Origin: Rhodococcus rhodochrous
Lineage (GTDB): Bacteria > Actinomycetota > Actinomycetes > Mycobacteriales > Mycobacteriaceae
Reading direction: 5' to 3'
Length of the DNA: 64,000 bases
Assembly: GCF_014854695.1 (NCBI RefSeq)
Contig: NZ_CP027557.1
Coordinates: 558,001-622,000, forward strand
This document shows, piece after piece, positions 46,190 to 57,257 of this stretch (the stretch's first letter is position 1; every line of letters starts with the position of its first letter). The notes beneath the pieces are model-generated. The model was not told where the DNA came from and ran no database searches. It worked only from the letters and a program-made list of their open reading frames with translations. Made by a program: the position numbers and the translations under genes.

Positions 46190-47050
46190 TCACGCCACGG
46201 TGAGTACCACGTCGGCCAGGGCAGGGGCGAGGTCGCGTTCGACGACGGAGGCGGTCACGAGCTTGCGGTCGCCGTCGTTCCACACGCGCACTCGGAGGGT
46301 CTCGCCGGGGAAGACCACGCCGGCGAACCGGGCGCGGAATCCCTTCACGCGCGAAGCGTCCGCGTCGAGCAGGCCGTCGGTCACCGCCTTGCACACGATG
46401 CCGTAGGTGCACAGCCCGTGCAGGATCGGCGCCGGGAAGCCCGCCGCGGATGCGAACTCGGGATCGGAATGGAGGGGATTGCGGTCGCCGCACAGCCGGT
46501 ACAGCAGCGCCTGCTGCGGGAGGGTCGGCACGTCGAACTCGGCGTCCGGCTCACGATCGGGGTACTCCACCGACTCCGACGGACCACGCTCACCGCCGAA
46601 ACCGCCCTCACCGCGGGCGAAGATCGACGACCGTGCGGTCCACAGGGGATTGCCGTCGAGATCCTCGGTCACCGATTCCTGCACGACGACCGCGGCCTTG
46701 CCCTTGTCCCACACCTCGGCGATACGGGTGATCGTGCGGCCCTTGCCCGAAGCGGGGATGGGCGCGTGCACGGTCACCTCCTGACTGCCGTGGACGACCT
46801 TGGCGAGATCGATCTCGATCCCGGGGAACGAGACCTTCGGCGGCTCGACCTGGTGGAAGGTCGCGGCGACAGTCGCGAAGGTGGGGAGTACCTGAGGGTC
46901 CTTGTCCCGGAGGTAACGCAGTTCGCCCGCGTCGGTGGGGTGGGACCCGGCGCCGATGCCGAGGTTGTAGAGCTGGACATCGGTGCTGCTCCACTCGAAC
47001 TCCTGGGCGGGCAGTTCGGCTCCGACGGCAACCGAGGGATCGATGGGCAC
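46190..47050 (-). CDS. MaoC-type steroid enoyl-CoA hydratase (ChsH3-like)
   Basis: This 286-residue double-hotdog MaoC hydratase has the hydratase-2 motif YRLCGDRNPLHSDPEFA (about residues 195-211) and GLCTYGI. It matches in length and position (next to kstD) the mycobacterial Rv3538-type enzyme proposed as ChsH3, acting on steroid side-chain enoyl-CoAs. GTG 47050 follows AAAGGAAG. It begins 40 bases after the kstD stop and ends 34 bases before the cholesterol oxidase. Confidence 0.85.
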   Translation of the reverse strand: MPIDPSVAVGAELPAQEFEWSSTDVQLYNLGIGAGSHPTDAGELRYLRDKDPQVLPTFATVAATFHQVEPPKVSFPGIEIDLAKVVHGSQEVTVHAPIPASGKGRTITRIAEVWDKGKAAVVVQESVTEDLDGNPLWTARSSIFARGEGGFGGERGPSESVEYPDREPDAEFDVPTLPQQALLYRLCGDRNPLHSDPEFASAAGFPAPILHGLCTYGIVCKAVTDGLLDADASRVKGFRARFAGVVFPGETLRVRVWNDGDRKLVTASVVERDLAPALADVVLTVA

Positions 47051-47090
47051 GGGCGCTTCCTTTCTACGACACGAACGCGGGTCGATCGGG

Positions 47091-48803
47091 TCACACGGTG
47101 TCGGCGGATTCTCGCAGTTCCTCGGCACGTTCGTCACGCGTGCGGTCCAGGATGTCGAGGGCCGCCAGATAACCGAAGGTCATCGCCGGTCCGATGGTGG
47201 CGCCGGGCCCGGCGTAGGTGTGACCCATGACCGGGGAACTGGCGTTGCCGGCCGCGTACAGGCCGTCGATCACGCTGCCGTCCTCGCGCACCACTCGGCC
47301 GTGGACGTCGGTGACGAGCCCGCCCTTGGTGCCGAGATCGCCCGGGACCACCGTGAACGCGTAGAACGGGGCCTTGTCGACCACGCCGAGGCTCGGATTC
47401 GGCTTGTTGCGCGGATCTCCGTAGTAGTGGTCGTAGTGGGATTCGCCGCGGCCGAAGTCCTCGTCCTTGCCGGCACGCGCGAAGCCGTTGAAGCGTTGCA
47501 CCGTCTCGGTGAGGGCATCGGCCGGTACCCCGATCTTCTCGGCGAGTTCGGCGACGGAACCGGCCTTGACGAGCACTCCGGCCTCGAGCCACCGGCGAGG
47601 GAAGGGGGTGCGGGGGGTGATTCCGGCGAAGGTGTAGCGGTCGCGGTAGCGCTGATCGAGGATCAGCCAGCTGGGGATGTTCTCGCCCGGTCCCTCACCG
47701 CGTCCGTGCTCGCCGCCGTACATCGCGTGCGTCGCCTCGACGTAGGGCGCCGACTCGTTGACGAAGCGCTTGCCCGCCGCGTTGACCATCAGGCACCCGG
47801 GAAGGCTGCGCTCCGACAACGCGAACCACGGGCCGCCGGTGAGCGTGAAGGACGGACCCCACCAGGCGTCGTCCATGAAATCGACTGCGGCGCCGAGCTT
47901 CTGTCCGGCGCGGATGCCGTCGCCGGTGTTGGCCTTCGCACCGACGGTCCACTCGGTGCCGATCGGCTGACGCTGGTACTGTGCCCGCATCTCGGCGTTG
48001 TGCTCGAAACCGCCGCTCGCGAGGATCACGCCCTTGCGGGCACGGATGACGCGTTTCTCGCCGTTCGCGACCACCTCGACGCCGCGCACGACGCCGTCCT
48101 CGACGACGAGATCGGTGAGCGCCGTCTCCAGCAGCAGGGGTACACCGGCGTCGCGCAGACCGATCCGCAACCCGGCCATGAGAGCCTGGCCTCGGACGAG
48201 CAGGTGCTTCTTGGTGATGTTCGCCCAGACGAAACGGGCGCCGACCCGCATGGCGCGAACAGGTCCGCGCGGGTTCCGCATGAGCAGGTTCAGCCACTTG
48301 TAGTCGGCCTGGGTGATGACGAAGTTCTTGGGAGCGCGCGCGTAGTCGGGTTCGAGGAGAGCGAGATCCTCACCGAGACGGCGACCGTCGAACGGTGTCG
48401 GTTCCACCGAACGGCCACCGGGACGCCCGCCGGGCGCCTCGGGGTAGTAATCGGAATAGCCCGGCACCCACTGCAGTTCGAGTGCGCTGTTCTTCAGGAC
48501 GAAGGAGAGCATCTCCGGTCCGCGATCGATGTAGGTGTCGATCTTCTCGGCGGGCACGTCGTCGCCGATGATGCTGTGGAGGTACTTCCGGGCTTCTTCG
48601 GGGGTGTCGTCCACCCCGGCGGCCTTCAGTGCCTCGTTGTTGGGGATCCACACACCGCCGCCCGATCGGGCGCTCGACCCGCCGTAGCGCGGCGCCTTCT
48701 CGATCAGGACCACGTCGGCGCCCTTGCGGGCTGCGGTGATGGCGGCGGTCATTCCGCCGGCACCGCTGCCGACGACAACGATGTCGTACTCCTGCTTCGT
48801 CAT
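47091..48803 (-). CDS. kstD: 3-ketosteroid delta1-dehydrogenase
   Basis: This 570-residue flavoprotein introduces the C1-C2 double bond in ring A of 3-ketosteroids, leading with KshA to ring B opening. The N-terminal FAD motif VVVGSGAGGMTAAITAARKG and the active-site segment PYVEATHAMYGG, plus C-terminal YAAGNASSPVMGHTYAGPGATIGPAM, are typical. The ATG at 48803 lies 9 nt from the -10 TATAAC, inside the KstR box region, and there is no Shine-Dalgarno, so the mRNA is probably leaderless. It heads the kstD-chsH3-cholesterol oxidase unit. Confidence 0.93.
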   Translation of the reverse strand: MTKQEYDIVVVGSGAGGMTAAITAARKGADVVLIEKAPRYGGSSARSGGGVWIPNNEALKAAGVDDTPEEARKYLHSIIGDDVPAEKIDTYIDRGPEMLSFVLKNSALELQWVPGYSDYYPEAPGGRPGGRSVEPTPFDGRRLGEDLALLEPDYARAPKNFVITQADYKWLNLLMRNPRGPVRAMRVGARFVWANITKKHLLVRGQALMAGLRIGLRDAGVPLLLETALTDLVVEDGVVRGVEVVANGEKRVIRARKGVILASGGFEHNAEMRAQYQRQPIGTEWTVGAKANTGDGIRAGQKLGAAVDFMDDAWWGPSFTLTGGPWFALSERSLPGCLMVNAAGKRFVNESAPYVEATHAMYGGEHGRGEGPGENIPSWLILDQRYRDRYTFAGITPRTPFPRRWLEAGVLVKAGSVAELAEKIGVPADALTETVQRFNGFARAGKDEDFGRGESHYDHYYGDPRNKPNPSLGVVDKAPFYAFTVVPGDLGTKGGLVTDVHGRVVREDGSVIDGLYAAGNASSPVMGHTYAGPGATIGPAMTFGYLAALDILDRTRDERAEELRESADTV

Positions 48804-48818
48804 GTAGAACACGTTATA
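48804..48818 (-). promoter_or_regulatory. KstR operator over the kstD -10 and start region
   Basis: TAGAACACGTTATA (48805-48818) fits TnnAACnnGTTnnA. Read on the minus strand, TATAAC (48813-48818) is a near-perfect -10, 9 nt before the kstD ATG. The box therefore spans from the -10 to two bases before the start codon, so bound KstR would cover both the promoter and the transcription start. Confidence 0.85.
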
Positions 48819-48922
48819 GAAATGGCGGTGCCGAGTCCATCCCCGAATGCGAAGAGTCCTGGACGTGAAGCGAAGACGCAGTGACGTCGGGACTGGAACG
48901 CGATATCGCCGGCCGACGACGA

Positions 48923-48957
48923 GCGACGGCACCGTCCGATGGGGACGGTGCCGTCGC
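48923..48957 (-). terminator. Hairpin terminator after the kshA unit
   Basis: GCGACGGCACCGTCC (48923-48937) pairs perfectly with GGACGGTGCCGTCGC (48943-48957) around a five-base loop. It lies 25 bases past the stop of the minus-strand Cys protein gene. The remaining gap to kstD holds only the KstR box. Confidence 0.8.
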
Positions 48958-48981
48958 GGGGTCGATCGGGGTCGGAATCGG

Positions 48982-49344
48982 TCAGGTGGGCGATCCGTCC
49001 GATACGGGAAGGGTGCCGTCGAGCACGGCCCGGTCGATGCTCTCCCGAAGCTGCGGACACCCCTCGCGCGGTGTGATGGACGAGCCTCGGAGCGAGGCGG
49101 TCTCGCGGAAGGTCGGGCACACGGTGTCCGGATCGTCCTGCCACTGCACGCTCGTGTGCGACAGGCTGTTCTTGCGCACCAGCACGCAGGTGCCGCACTC
49201 GCGGCACTGCACCTCGTGCTGACCCGAATCCAAATAGTTGATCTTGTCGATCGCGGTCTGGGCGGCGACGGCCTCGGCCCGCTCGGGCCATTGGGAGAAG
49301 TCCGGGGACTTCGCCCAGCTGCTCCGCCGGGTCGAGGCACTCAT
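48982..49344 (-). CDS. Conserved small four-cysteine protein beside kshA
   Basis: This 120-residue protein has no domain I can name. The middle has CRECGTCVLVRKNS, with three Cys in a metal-finger-like spacing (C-x2-C-x2-C), and two further Cys follow (DTVCPTF and EGCPQL). The position directly after kshA, two bases past its stop, matches the hypothetical protein next to kshA in mycobacteria (Rv3527). ATG 49344 follows GGAGG; GTG 49350 is an alternative. Co-transcription with kshA suggests a role in 3-ketosteroid 9-alpha-hydroxylation, perhaps metal or iron-sulfur related, but this is inference. Confidence 0.7.
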   Translation of the reverse strand: MSASTRRSSWAKSPDFSQWPERAEAVAAQTAIDKINYLDSGQHEVQCRECGTCVLVRKNSLSHTSVQWQDDPDTVCPTFRETASLRGSSITPREGCPQLRESIDRAVLDGTLPVSDGSPT

Positions 49345-49346
49345 CG

Positions 49347-50495
49347 TCACACCTCCGCTTCCTGCTTGCCTTGTTCTTCCTCGCGCTTCTTGCGCTCGAG
49401 ATTCTCGGCGACCTCCTTCTCCCAGGCCTCGTTGGCCTTGGCGGTGTCGACCTCGAACTCGAAGCGGCCCGTCATCTTCTCCGTCACGTCGGCGACGTCG
49501 ACGTAGAACTGCTCGTACCAGCGACGGAGCTGGTAGACCGGACCGTCCTCATCGCACAGCAGGGGATTCTCGATCTTTGTCTTGTTCTTCCAGATCTCGA
49601 CGTCCTGCAGGAAGCCCTCGCCGACACCCTCGGTGAGCTTGGCGGCCAGCACGTCGGACTGCTCGGGTGACATGCCCTGAGGCTTCTTGACGATGATGCC
49701 GTACTGCAGCATGAACGAATCGTGCGTGATCGGGTAGTGGCAGTTGATCAGCACGGATTCGGTCCGGTATCCGCCGTAGTCGTTCTTCAGCGGATTGATC
49801 ATGTAGGAGGGGCCGTAGTAGGCCGCGTACGACTCGAGCGTCGACTCCAGTCCGTACTGCGTCGCCATGCCCTTGTCCGGCCGGCCGCGGGTGTTGAGGT
49901 ACTGCTCGGCGATGTGCCCCTCGAAGACGTTCTTGAAGAACGTGGGGAAGGCGTAGTGGATGTAGAAGAAGTGCGCCATGTCGACGACGTTGTCGATGAT
50001 CTCGCGACAGTTGGAACCTTCGATCCGGATCTGGTTCCAGGTCCAGTCCGTCCACTCGTCCGAGCCGTACTGCTCGATCTCGGGGATGGTGACCTCCGCA
50101 GGCGGAGTGTTTCCCTCGGGGTCGTTCCACACGAACAGTTGGCCGTGCTTCTCCATCGTGATCCACGAACGGGTGCGGGCCAGCGGGGGAACGCGCTTGG
50201 CGTACGGGATGTCCGTGCACTTGCCGTTGCCACCCCAGCGCCAGTCGTGGAACGGGCACGCAACCGAATCGCCCTTGATCTCGCCCTGTGACAGGTCGCC
50301 GCCCATGTGGCGGCAGTACGCGTCGAGCACCTTCAGGTCGCCGTTGCTGTCGGCCCACACCACGAGTTTCGTGCCGAAGGCCTCGACGGCATGAGGCTTG
50401 CCGTCCTTGAACGTGCGACTGAGGCCGAGGCAGTGCCAGCCTCGCGCGAAACGCGTCCGGACCTCTCCGACGTCGATCTCGCGAATCTGTGCCAT
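49347..50495 (-). CDS. kshA: 3-ketosteroid 9-alpha-monooxygenase oxygenase subunit
   Basis: This 382-residue Rieske oxygenase hydroxylates C9 of 3-ketosteroids. The Rieske cluster is bound by Cys61-x-His63 and Cys80-x2-His83, and the mononuclear iron site lies in VVDMAHFFYIH (Asp172, His175, His180). A charged coiled-coil tail ends the chain (NLERKKREEEQGKQ). The reductase KshB is not encoded in the window. A KstR box lies 31 bases upstream, and GGAAGGAAG precedes ATG 50495. Confidence 0.95.
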   Translation of the reverse strand: MAQIREIDVGEVRTRFARGWHCLGLSRTFKDGKPHAVEAFGTKLVVWADSNGDLKVLDAYCRHMGGDLSQGEIKGDSVACPFHDWRWGGNGKCTDIPYAKRVPPLARTRSWITMEKHGQLFVWNDPEGNTPPAEVTIPEIEQYGSDEWTDWTWNQIRIEGSNCREIIDNVVDMAHFFYIHYAFPTFFKNVFEGHIAEQYLNTRGRPDKGMATQYGLESTLESYAAYYGPSYMINPLKNDYGGYRTESVLINCHYPITHDSFMLQYGIIVKKPQGMSPEQSDVLAAKLTEGVGEGFLQDVEIWKNKTKIENPLLCDEDGPVYQLRRWYEQFYVDVADVTEKMTGRFEFEVDTAKANEAWEKEVAENLERKKREEEQGKQEAEV

Positions 50496-50525
50496 GTCCG
50501 CTCACTTCCTTCCGGAAATCTCTTC

Positions 50526-50539
50526 TAGAACACGTTATA
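50526..50539 (-). promoter_or_regulatory. KstR operator at kshA
   Basis: TAGAACACGTTATA is the same 14-mer as at kstD. On the minus strand TATAAC gives a strong -10 about 38 bases before the kshA ATG, leaving a short leader with a Shine-Dalgarno. Confidence 0.85.
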
Positions 50540-50617
50540 GAATTCGCGTCGCGAGGGGAAGGGTTCGGGGACTTTGGTCCCGCCATAGGGATTGTCTACC
50601 TGCGAGTGTGCCGAGTC

Positions 50618-50646
50618 TCGACACGAATAAGAACATGTTCTAGTCT
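50618..50646 (+). promoter_or_regulatory. hsaADCB promoter with degenerate KstR operator
   Basis: TCGACA (50618-50623), a 17-base spacer and TAGTCT (50641-50646) form a plausible promoter. AAGAACATGTTCTA (50629-50642) lies in the spacer and matches the KstR motif except at the first T. It stands 44 bases before the hsaA start. Confidence 0.75.
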
Positions 50647-50686
50647 CGGTACAAGCGATCAATTCCTGAACAGACGGGAGCGTCCA

Positions 50687-53645
<2,959 letters not shown>

Positions 53646-53646
<1 letters not shown>

Positions 53647-54233
53647 TGACCGCGCCGGAGGCCGGAGAGAACGGTGCGATCGACCCGCGGGCCTTCCGCA
53701 CCGTGCTCGGGCAGTTCTGCACCGGCGTCACCGTCATCACCACCACCGAGGACGACGGGACGCCTGTGGGATTCGCGTGCCAGTCGTTCGCGGCGTTGTC
53801 GCTCGACCCGCCGCTCGTACTGTTCTGCCCCACGAAGCAGTCACGGTCGTGGGCGGCCATCGAACGAGCGGGCCGCTTCTGCGTCAACGTCCTCGCCGAG
53901 GAACAGCAGGAGACCTGCGCGCGGTTCGGTTCCCGCGAACCCGACAAGTTCGCCGGACTCGACTGGACGCCGTCCCCGTTGGGCTCCCCCGTCCTGACGG
54001 GCTCTCTCGCGCACATCGAGTGCACGGTCGAGACGGTGCACGACGGAGGAGACCACTGGGTGGTGTTCGGTCGCGTCTCGTCGCTGAGCGAGGTGCGCGA
54101 CGAGAAGGAACGCCCGCTGCTCTTCTACCGCGGGCAGTACACCGGGATCGAACCGGAGAAGACGACTCCGGCGCCCTGGCGCGACGATCTCGAAGCGTTC
54201 CTCACCTCCGTCACGGAGGACACCTGGCTGTAG
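53646..54233 (+). CDS. hsaB: 3-HSA hydroxylase flavin reductase subunit
   Basis: This 195-residue HpaC/flavin-reductase-like protein supplies reduced FMN to HsaA. FRTVLGQFCTGVTVITT and VGFACQSFAALSLDPPLVLFCP (about residues 17-60) and the C-terminal LLFYRGQY are family marks. ATG 53646 overlaps the hsaC stop (TAATG), with the ORF otherwise open upstream. A strong hairpin follows the gene. Confidence 0.93.
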
Positions 54234-54258
54234 ATCGCAGACTGTAAGTACCGCACGA

Positions 54259-54301
54259 CGAAGCCGGGACGACCACATCGAATGTGGTCGTCCCGGCTTC
54301 G
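54259..54301. terminator. Strong bidirectional terminator between hsaB and the PRC-barrel gene
   Basis: A perfect 20-bp stem (54259-54278 with 54282-54301) closes on the three-base loop CGA. It separates the convergent hsaB and PRC-barrel genes, 26 bases after the hsaB stop. Confidence 0.92.
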
Positions 54302-54309
54302 GGTGTGGA

Positions 54310-55248
54310 TCAGGAGCGATCGGCGTCGGTCGCGTCGTCCGGTGACTCCTCGTAGTACTCCGTGGTCACGACCCGACGCACCAGGCGCGGCTTGCGCGGC
54401 TGGTCGGTGTCCCCGCCGCCTGCCGTATCCGTCTTCGCGTCAGCCGTGCTCGTGTCGGTGCCGGCCGACTGCGGCGGCGTGAAGTGCGCCGGTCCCGTCG
54501 GTCCCGGACCGACGATCTCCTGCCCGCTGCCGCTGCCGCTGCCGCCGTCGCCGCGGGGAGCCGCGTGGCGGGCCGTGTCCGCCGCCGAGTCCGCGGTCCC
54601 GGACGGTGTCGACGGCGTCGACGCGGTATGCCCGGGCATCGAGTGTTCGAGCGGTTCGTCCCGCTGGCCCTCGCTCGGCCGGTAGTTGCCGGCGATCTCC
54701 TCACGCGCGACGTCGGGCGGTGTCGGTGAATGCCCGGTTCCCGCGGGTGTGGTGGTGCCGTACGTCTCGCCGGTGTGCGGTGTCCCGGTACCTCCCGGTC
54801 CGCCGGCCGCGCCACCGACGAGGCCTCCACCGGCTGTGCTCCGCTCGTCGAGGCCGCTCCGGTCGTCGGTGAACCCGTGTCGGTCGTCGTTGAATCCGCC
54901 CCGATCGCCGGTGGATCCACCCCCTGCAGGGGTGTCCCCGAACCGGCGGTAGTAGCGGTACAGCTCGTCCTCCTCGAGCGGGGTCAGCTCACCGTTCTCG
55001 TCGATGTTCGGGGCGCCGGTGATGGTGTCCTTGTCGAAGGGCAGGCGCACTCCGGTGCTGTCGAGTTCGGCTTCGTCGATGGGGGCGAAGTGCCGGCGCG
55101 TTCCGAACAGACCCGTGACGACCGTGATCCAGGCGGGTCGGCCCGTGTCGTTGTCCAGGTACACCTCTCCCACGCGTCCGAGCTTGTCGCCGTCCGGTCC
55201 GTACGCGGTGGCGCGAGCGAGGGTGTCGATGTCGTCGTTGCTGATCAT
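54310..55248 (-). CDS. PRC-barrel domain protein with disordered tail
   Basis: This 312-residue protein has an N-terminal PRC-barrel/photosystem-H-chain-like domain (about residues 1-105: YGPDGDKLGRVGEVYLD, GLFGTRRHFAPI, LPFDKDTI). The remaining 200 residues are low-complexity Gly/Thr/Asp/Pro/Ser with acidic and polar repeats, then RRVVTTEYYEES near the end. Such stress-linked proteins are common in actinomycetes (YsnF-related group) and have no proven activity. ATG 55248 follows GAGGA; an upstream frame exists but has no similarity. Confidence 0.8.
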   Translation of the reverse strand: MISNDDIDTLARATAYGPDGDKLGRVGEVYLDNDTGRPAWITVVTGLFGTRRHFAPIDEAELDSTGVRLPFDKDTITGAPNIDENGELTPLEEDELYRYYRRFGDTPAGGGSTGDRGGFNDDRHGFTDDRSGLDERSTAGGGLVGGAAGGPGGTGTPHTGETYGTTTPAGTGHSPTPPDVAREEIAGNYRPSEGQRDEPLEHSMPGHTASTPSTPSGTADSAADTARHAAPRGDGGSGSGSGQEIVGPGPTGPAHFTPPQSAGTDTSTADAKTDTAGGGDTDQPRKPRLVRRVVTTEYYEESPDDATDADRS

Positions 55249-55365
55249 GATGTCCTCATCCGTGGGCGATGCGGCTTCCTGCAGTGCGGATGCCCTCCGA
55301 TGAGAGTGACGAAACACTGCCGTTACACCGCTCGCCGTTGCGTCGACCATCCCCGCGTGTTATCC

Positions 55366-55379
55366 ATATTGTCAACAAT
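55366..55379. promoter_or_regulatory. GntR-type inverted repeat at the aminotransferase promoter
   Basis: ATTGTCAACAAT (55368-55379), five-base arms and a two-base centre, followed by CC, is the same sequence as at 59663-59674. Upstream CATATT may be a -10 for the aminotransferase. Arms ATTGT/ACAAT suit FCD-type GntR regulators. A small hairpin CGAGGG/CCCTCG (55393-55410) lies in the leader. Confidence 0.6.
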
Positions 55380-55429
55380 CCGACAACCGGCACGAGGGTT
55401 CGCGCCCTCGGCTGTTCGGAGGGATCGTC

Positions 55430-56671
55430 ATGACCCGTCTTTCACCCCGCCTGCTGCAGGCAACGCCCGTCACCGTCGACCACGCCGAGGGCTGTTACAT
55501 CCACGGCACCGACGGACGTCGGTATCTCGACTTCACCGCCGGCATCGGCGTCACGAGTACCGGCCACTGTCACCCGCACGTCGTCGAGGCCGCCCGCCGG
55601 CAGATCGGCTCCCTCATCCACGGGCAGTACACGACCGTGATGCACCGGCCCCTGCTCGAACTCACCGAACGCCTGGGCACGGTGCTCCCCGAAGGGCTCG
55701 ACTCACTGTTCTTCGCCAACTCGGGCAGCGAGGCCGTCGAGGCGGCGCTGCGTCTGGCCCGGCAGGCGACAGGACGACCCGGAATCGTCGTCTTCCACGG
55801 CGGTTTCCACGGCCGGACCGTCGCCGCCGCCACGATGACGACCTCGGGAACCCGCTTCTCCGCAGGGTTCTCGCCGCTCATGGGCGGTGTACACGTCGCT
55901 CCCTTCCCCACGGCCTATCGCTACGGTTGGTCGGAGGAGGAATCGACCGATTTCGCCCTGCAGGAACTGGATTACCTGTTCGCGACTCTCGTGGCGCCGG
56001 ACGAGATCGCGGCCTTCGTCGTCGAACCGGTCCTGGGCGAGGGCGGTTACGTCCCCGGCAACACCAGGTTCTTCCAGGGATTGCGGCAGCGGGCCGACGA
56101 ACACGGCATCCTGCTCGTCTTCGACGAGATCCAGACCGGATTCGGGAGGACGGGAAAGTTCTTCGGCCATCAGCACTTCGACGTGCGGCCCGACATCATC
56201 ACCATCGCCAAGGGCCTCGCGAGCGGTTTCCCGCTGTCGGGTATCGCCGCCTCCGAGGAGCTCATGGAACGCGCCCGTCCGGGATCGCAGGGCGGCACGT
56301 ACGGGGCGAATGCGGTCTCGTGCGCGGCGGCCGTGGCCACTCTCGACGTGATCGAGAAGGAGGGGCTCGTCGACAACGCCGCCGTGCGTGGACGTGAACT
56401 GCTCTCCGGCGCACGGGAGAACACGACCGACGCCATCGGCGACGTGCGCGGCCTCGGTCTCATGGTGGGCCTCGAGTTCACCACGGACGGAGCACCCGAC
56501 CGGGAACGGGCGACCGCAGCGCAACAACTCGCCGCGCAGAAGGGGCTGCTGCTGTTGACCTGCGGTGCACACATGAACGTGGTGCGCATGATCCCGCCGT
56601 TGATCGTCACCGCCCAGCAGATCGAGGATGCGCTCGGGATCTGGTCCGAGGTCCTCGCCGAGGTCCGATAA
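55430..56671 (+). CDS. Class III (PLP) aminotransferase
   Basis: This 413-residue PLP enzyme of the omega-amino-acid/GABA/ornithine aminotransferase class has SGSEAVEAALRLAR, GGFHGRT, the cofactor Asp232 in VFDEIQTGFGRTG and the Schiff-base Lys261 in IITIAKGLASGFPLSG. It should move an amino group from an omega-amino acid or amine to a 2-oxo acid; the substrate is unknown. ATG 55430 has a GGAGGGATCGTC leader. DUF3830 follows after 22 bases, in one transcript ending at 57205-57237. Confidence 0.88.
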   Translation: MTRLSPRLLQATPVTVDHAEGCYIHGTDGRRYLDFTAGIGVTSTGHCHPHVVEAARRQIGSLIHGQYTTVMHRPLLELTERLGTVLPEGLDSLFFANSGSEAVEAALRLARQATGRPGIVVFHGGFHGRTVAAATMTTSGTRFSAGFSPLMGGVHVAPFPTAYRYGWSEEESTDFALQELDYLFATLVAPDEIAAFVVEPVLGEGGYVPGNTRFFQGLRQRADEHGILLVFDEIQTGFGRTGKFFGHQHFDVRPDIITIAKGLASGFPLSGIAASEELMERARPGSQGGTYGANAVSCAAAVATLDVIEKEGLVDNAAVRGRELLSGARENTTDAIGDVRGLGLMVGLEFTTDGAPDRERATAAQQLAAQKGLLLLTCGAHMNVVRMIPPLIVTAQQIEDALGIWSEVLAEVR

Positions 56672-56693
56672 TCCGTCGAACGAGGGAGTCCGC

Positions 56694-57188
56694 GTGGCCC
56701 GATACATCACGATCACTCTCGACAAACGCGACATCACGTGCAGAGCACGGCTTCTCGACGACGAGGCGCCGCTCACCTGCGCGGCGGTGTGGGACGCCCT
56801 GCCGCAGAGCGGCTCGGCGTTCCATGCCAAGTACGCCCGCAACGAGCTCTACACCCTCGTCCCGAGGATCACCGCGGCACCGCACCGGGAGAACCCGACG
56901 GTGACGCCGATCCCGGGGGATGTGTGCCTGTTCGACTTCGAACCGTGGGAGATCGGTAATTCCGCATACGGTTACGAACCCGGATCGCAGGCCCACGCGC
57001 AGCAGGGAGCAACCGACCTCGCGTTGTTCTACGGCCGGAACAATCTGCTGCTCAACGGCGACGTGGGGTGGGTGCCGGGCAACGTCTTCGCGACCATCGA
57101 GGAGGGACTGCCCGAACTCGCCGTCGCGTGCAACGACCTGTGGATCCAGGGGGTCGTGGGGGAGACGTTGAGCTTCGCACGGGCATAG
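56694..57188 (+). CDS. DUF3830 (cyclophilin-like) protein
   Basis: This 164-residue protein belongs to DUF3830, which has a cyclophilin-like barrel and no assigned function. GDVCLFDFEPWEIG, AYGYEPG and ALFYGRNNLLLNGDVGWVPGNVFATI are its markers. It recurs next to amidases, racemase-like enzymes and transporters in amide or amino-acid catabolic loci. GTG 56694 follows GAGGGAG and gives a start (ARYITITLDKRD) typical of the family. Confidence 0.82.
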   Translation: MARYITITLDKRDITCRARLLDDEAPLTCAAVWDALPQSGSAFHAKYARNELYTLVPRITAAPHRENPTVTPIPGDVCLFDFEPWEIGNSAYGYEPGSQAHAQQGATDLALFYGRNNLLLNGDVGWVPGNVFATIEEGLPELAVACNDLWIQGVVGETLSFARA

Positions 57189-57204
57189 ACGGCCACTGCA
57201 CGGG

Positions 57205-57237
57205 AAACGGCACCGCGTACTTCGCGCGGTGCCGTTT
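57205..57237. terminator. Bidirectional terminator between DUF3830 and amidase genes
   Basis: AAACGGCACCGCG (57205-57217) pairs perfectly with CGCGGTGCCGTTT (57225-57237) around a seven-base loop, with A and T runs on both sides. It ends both converging transcripts. Confidence 0.92.
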
Positions 57238-57257
57238 CTCTTGGTGCTCCTCCTGTC

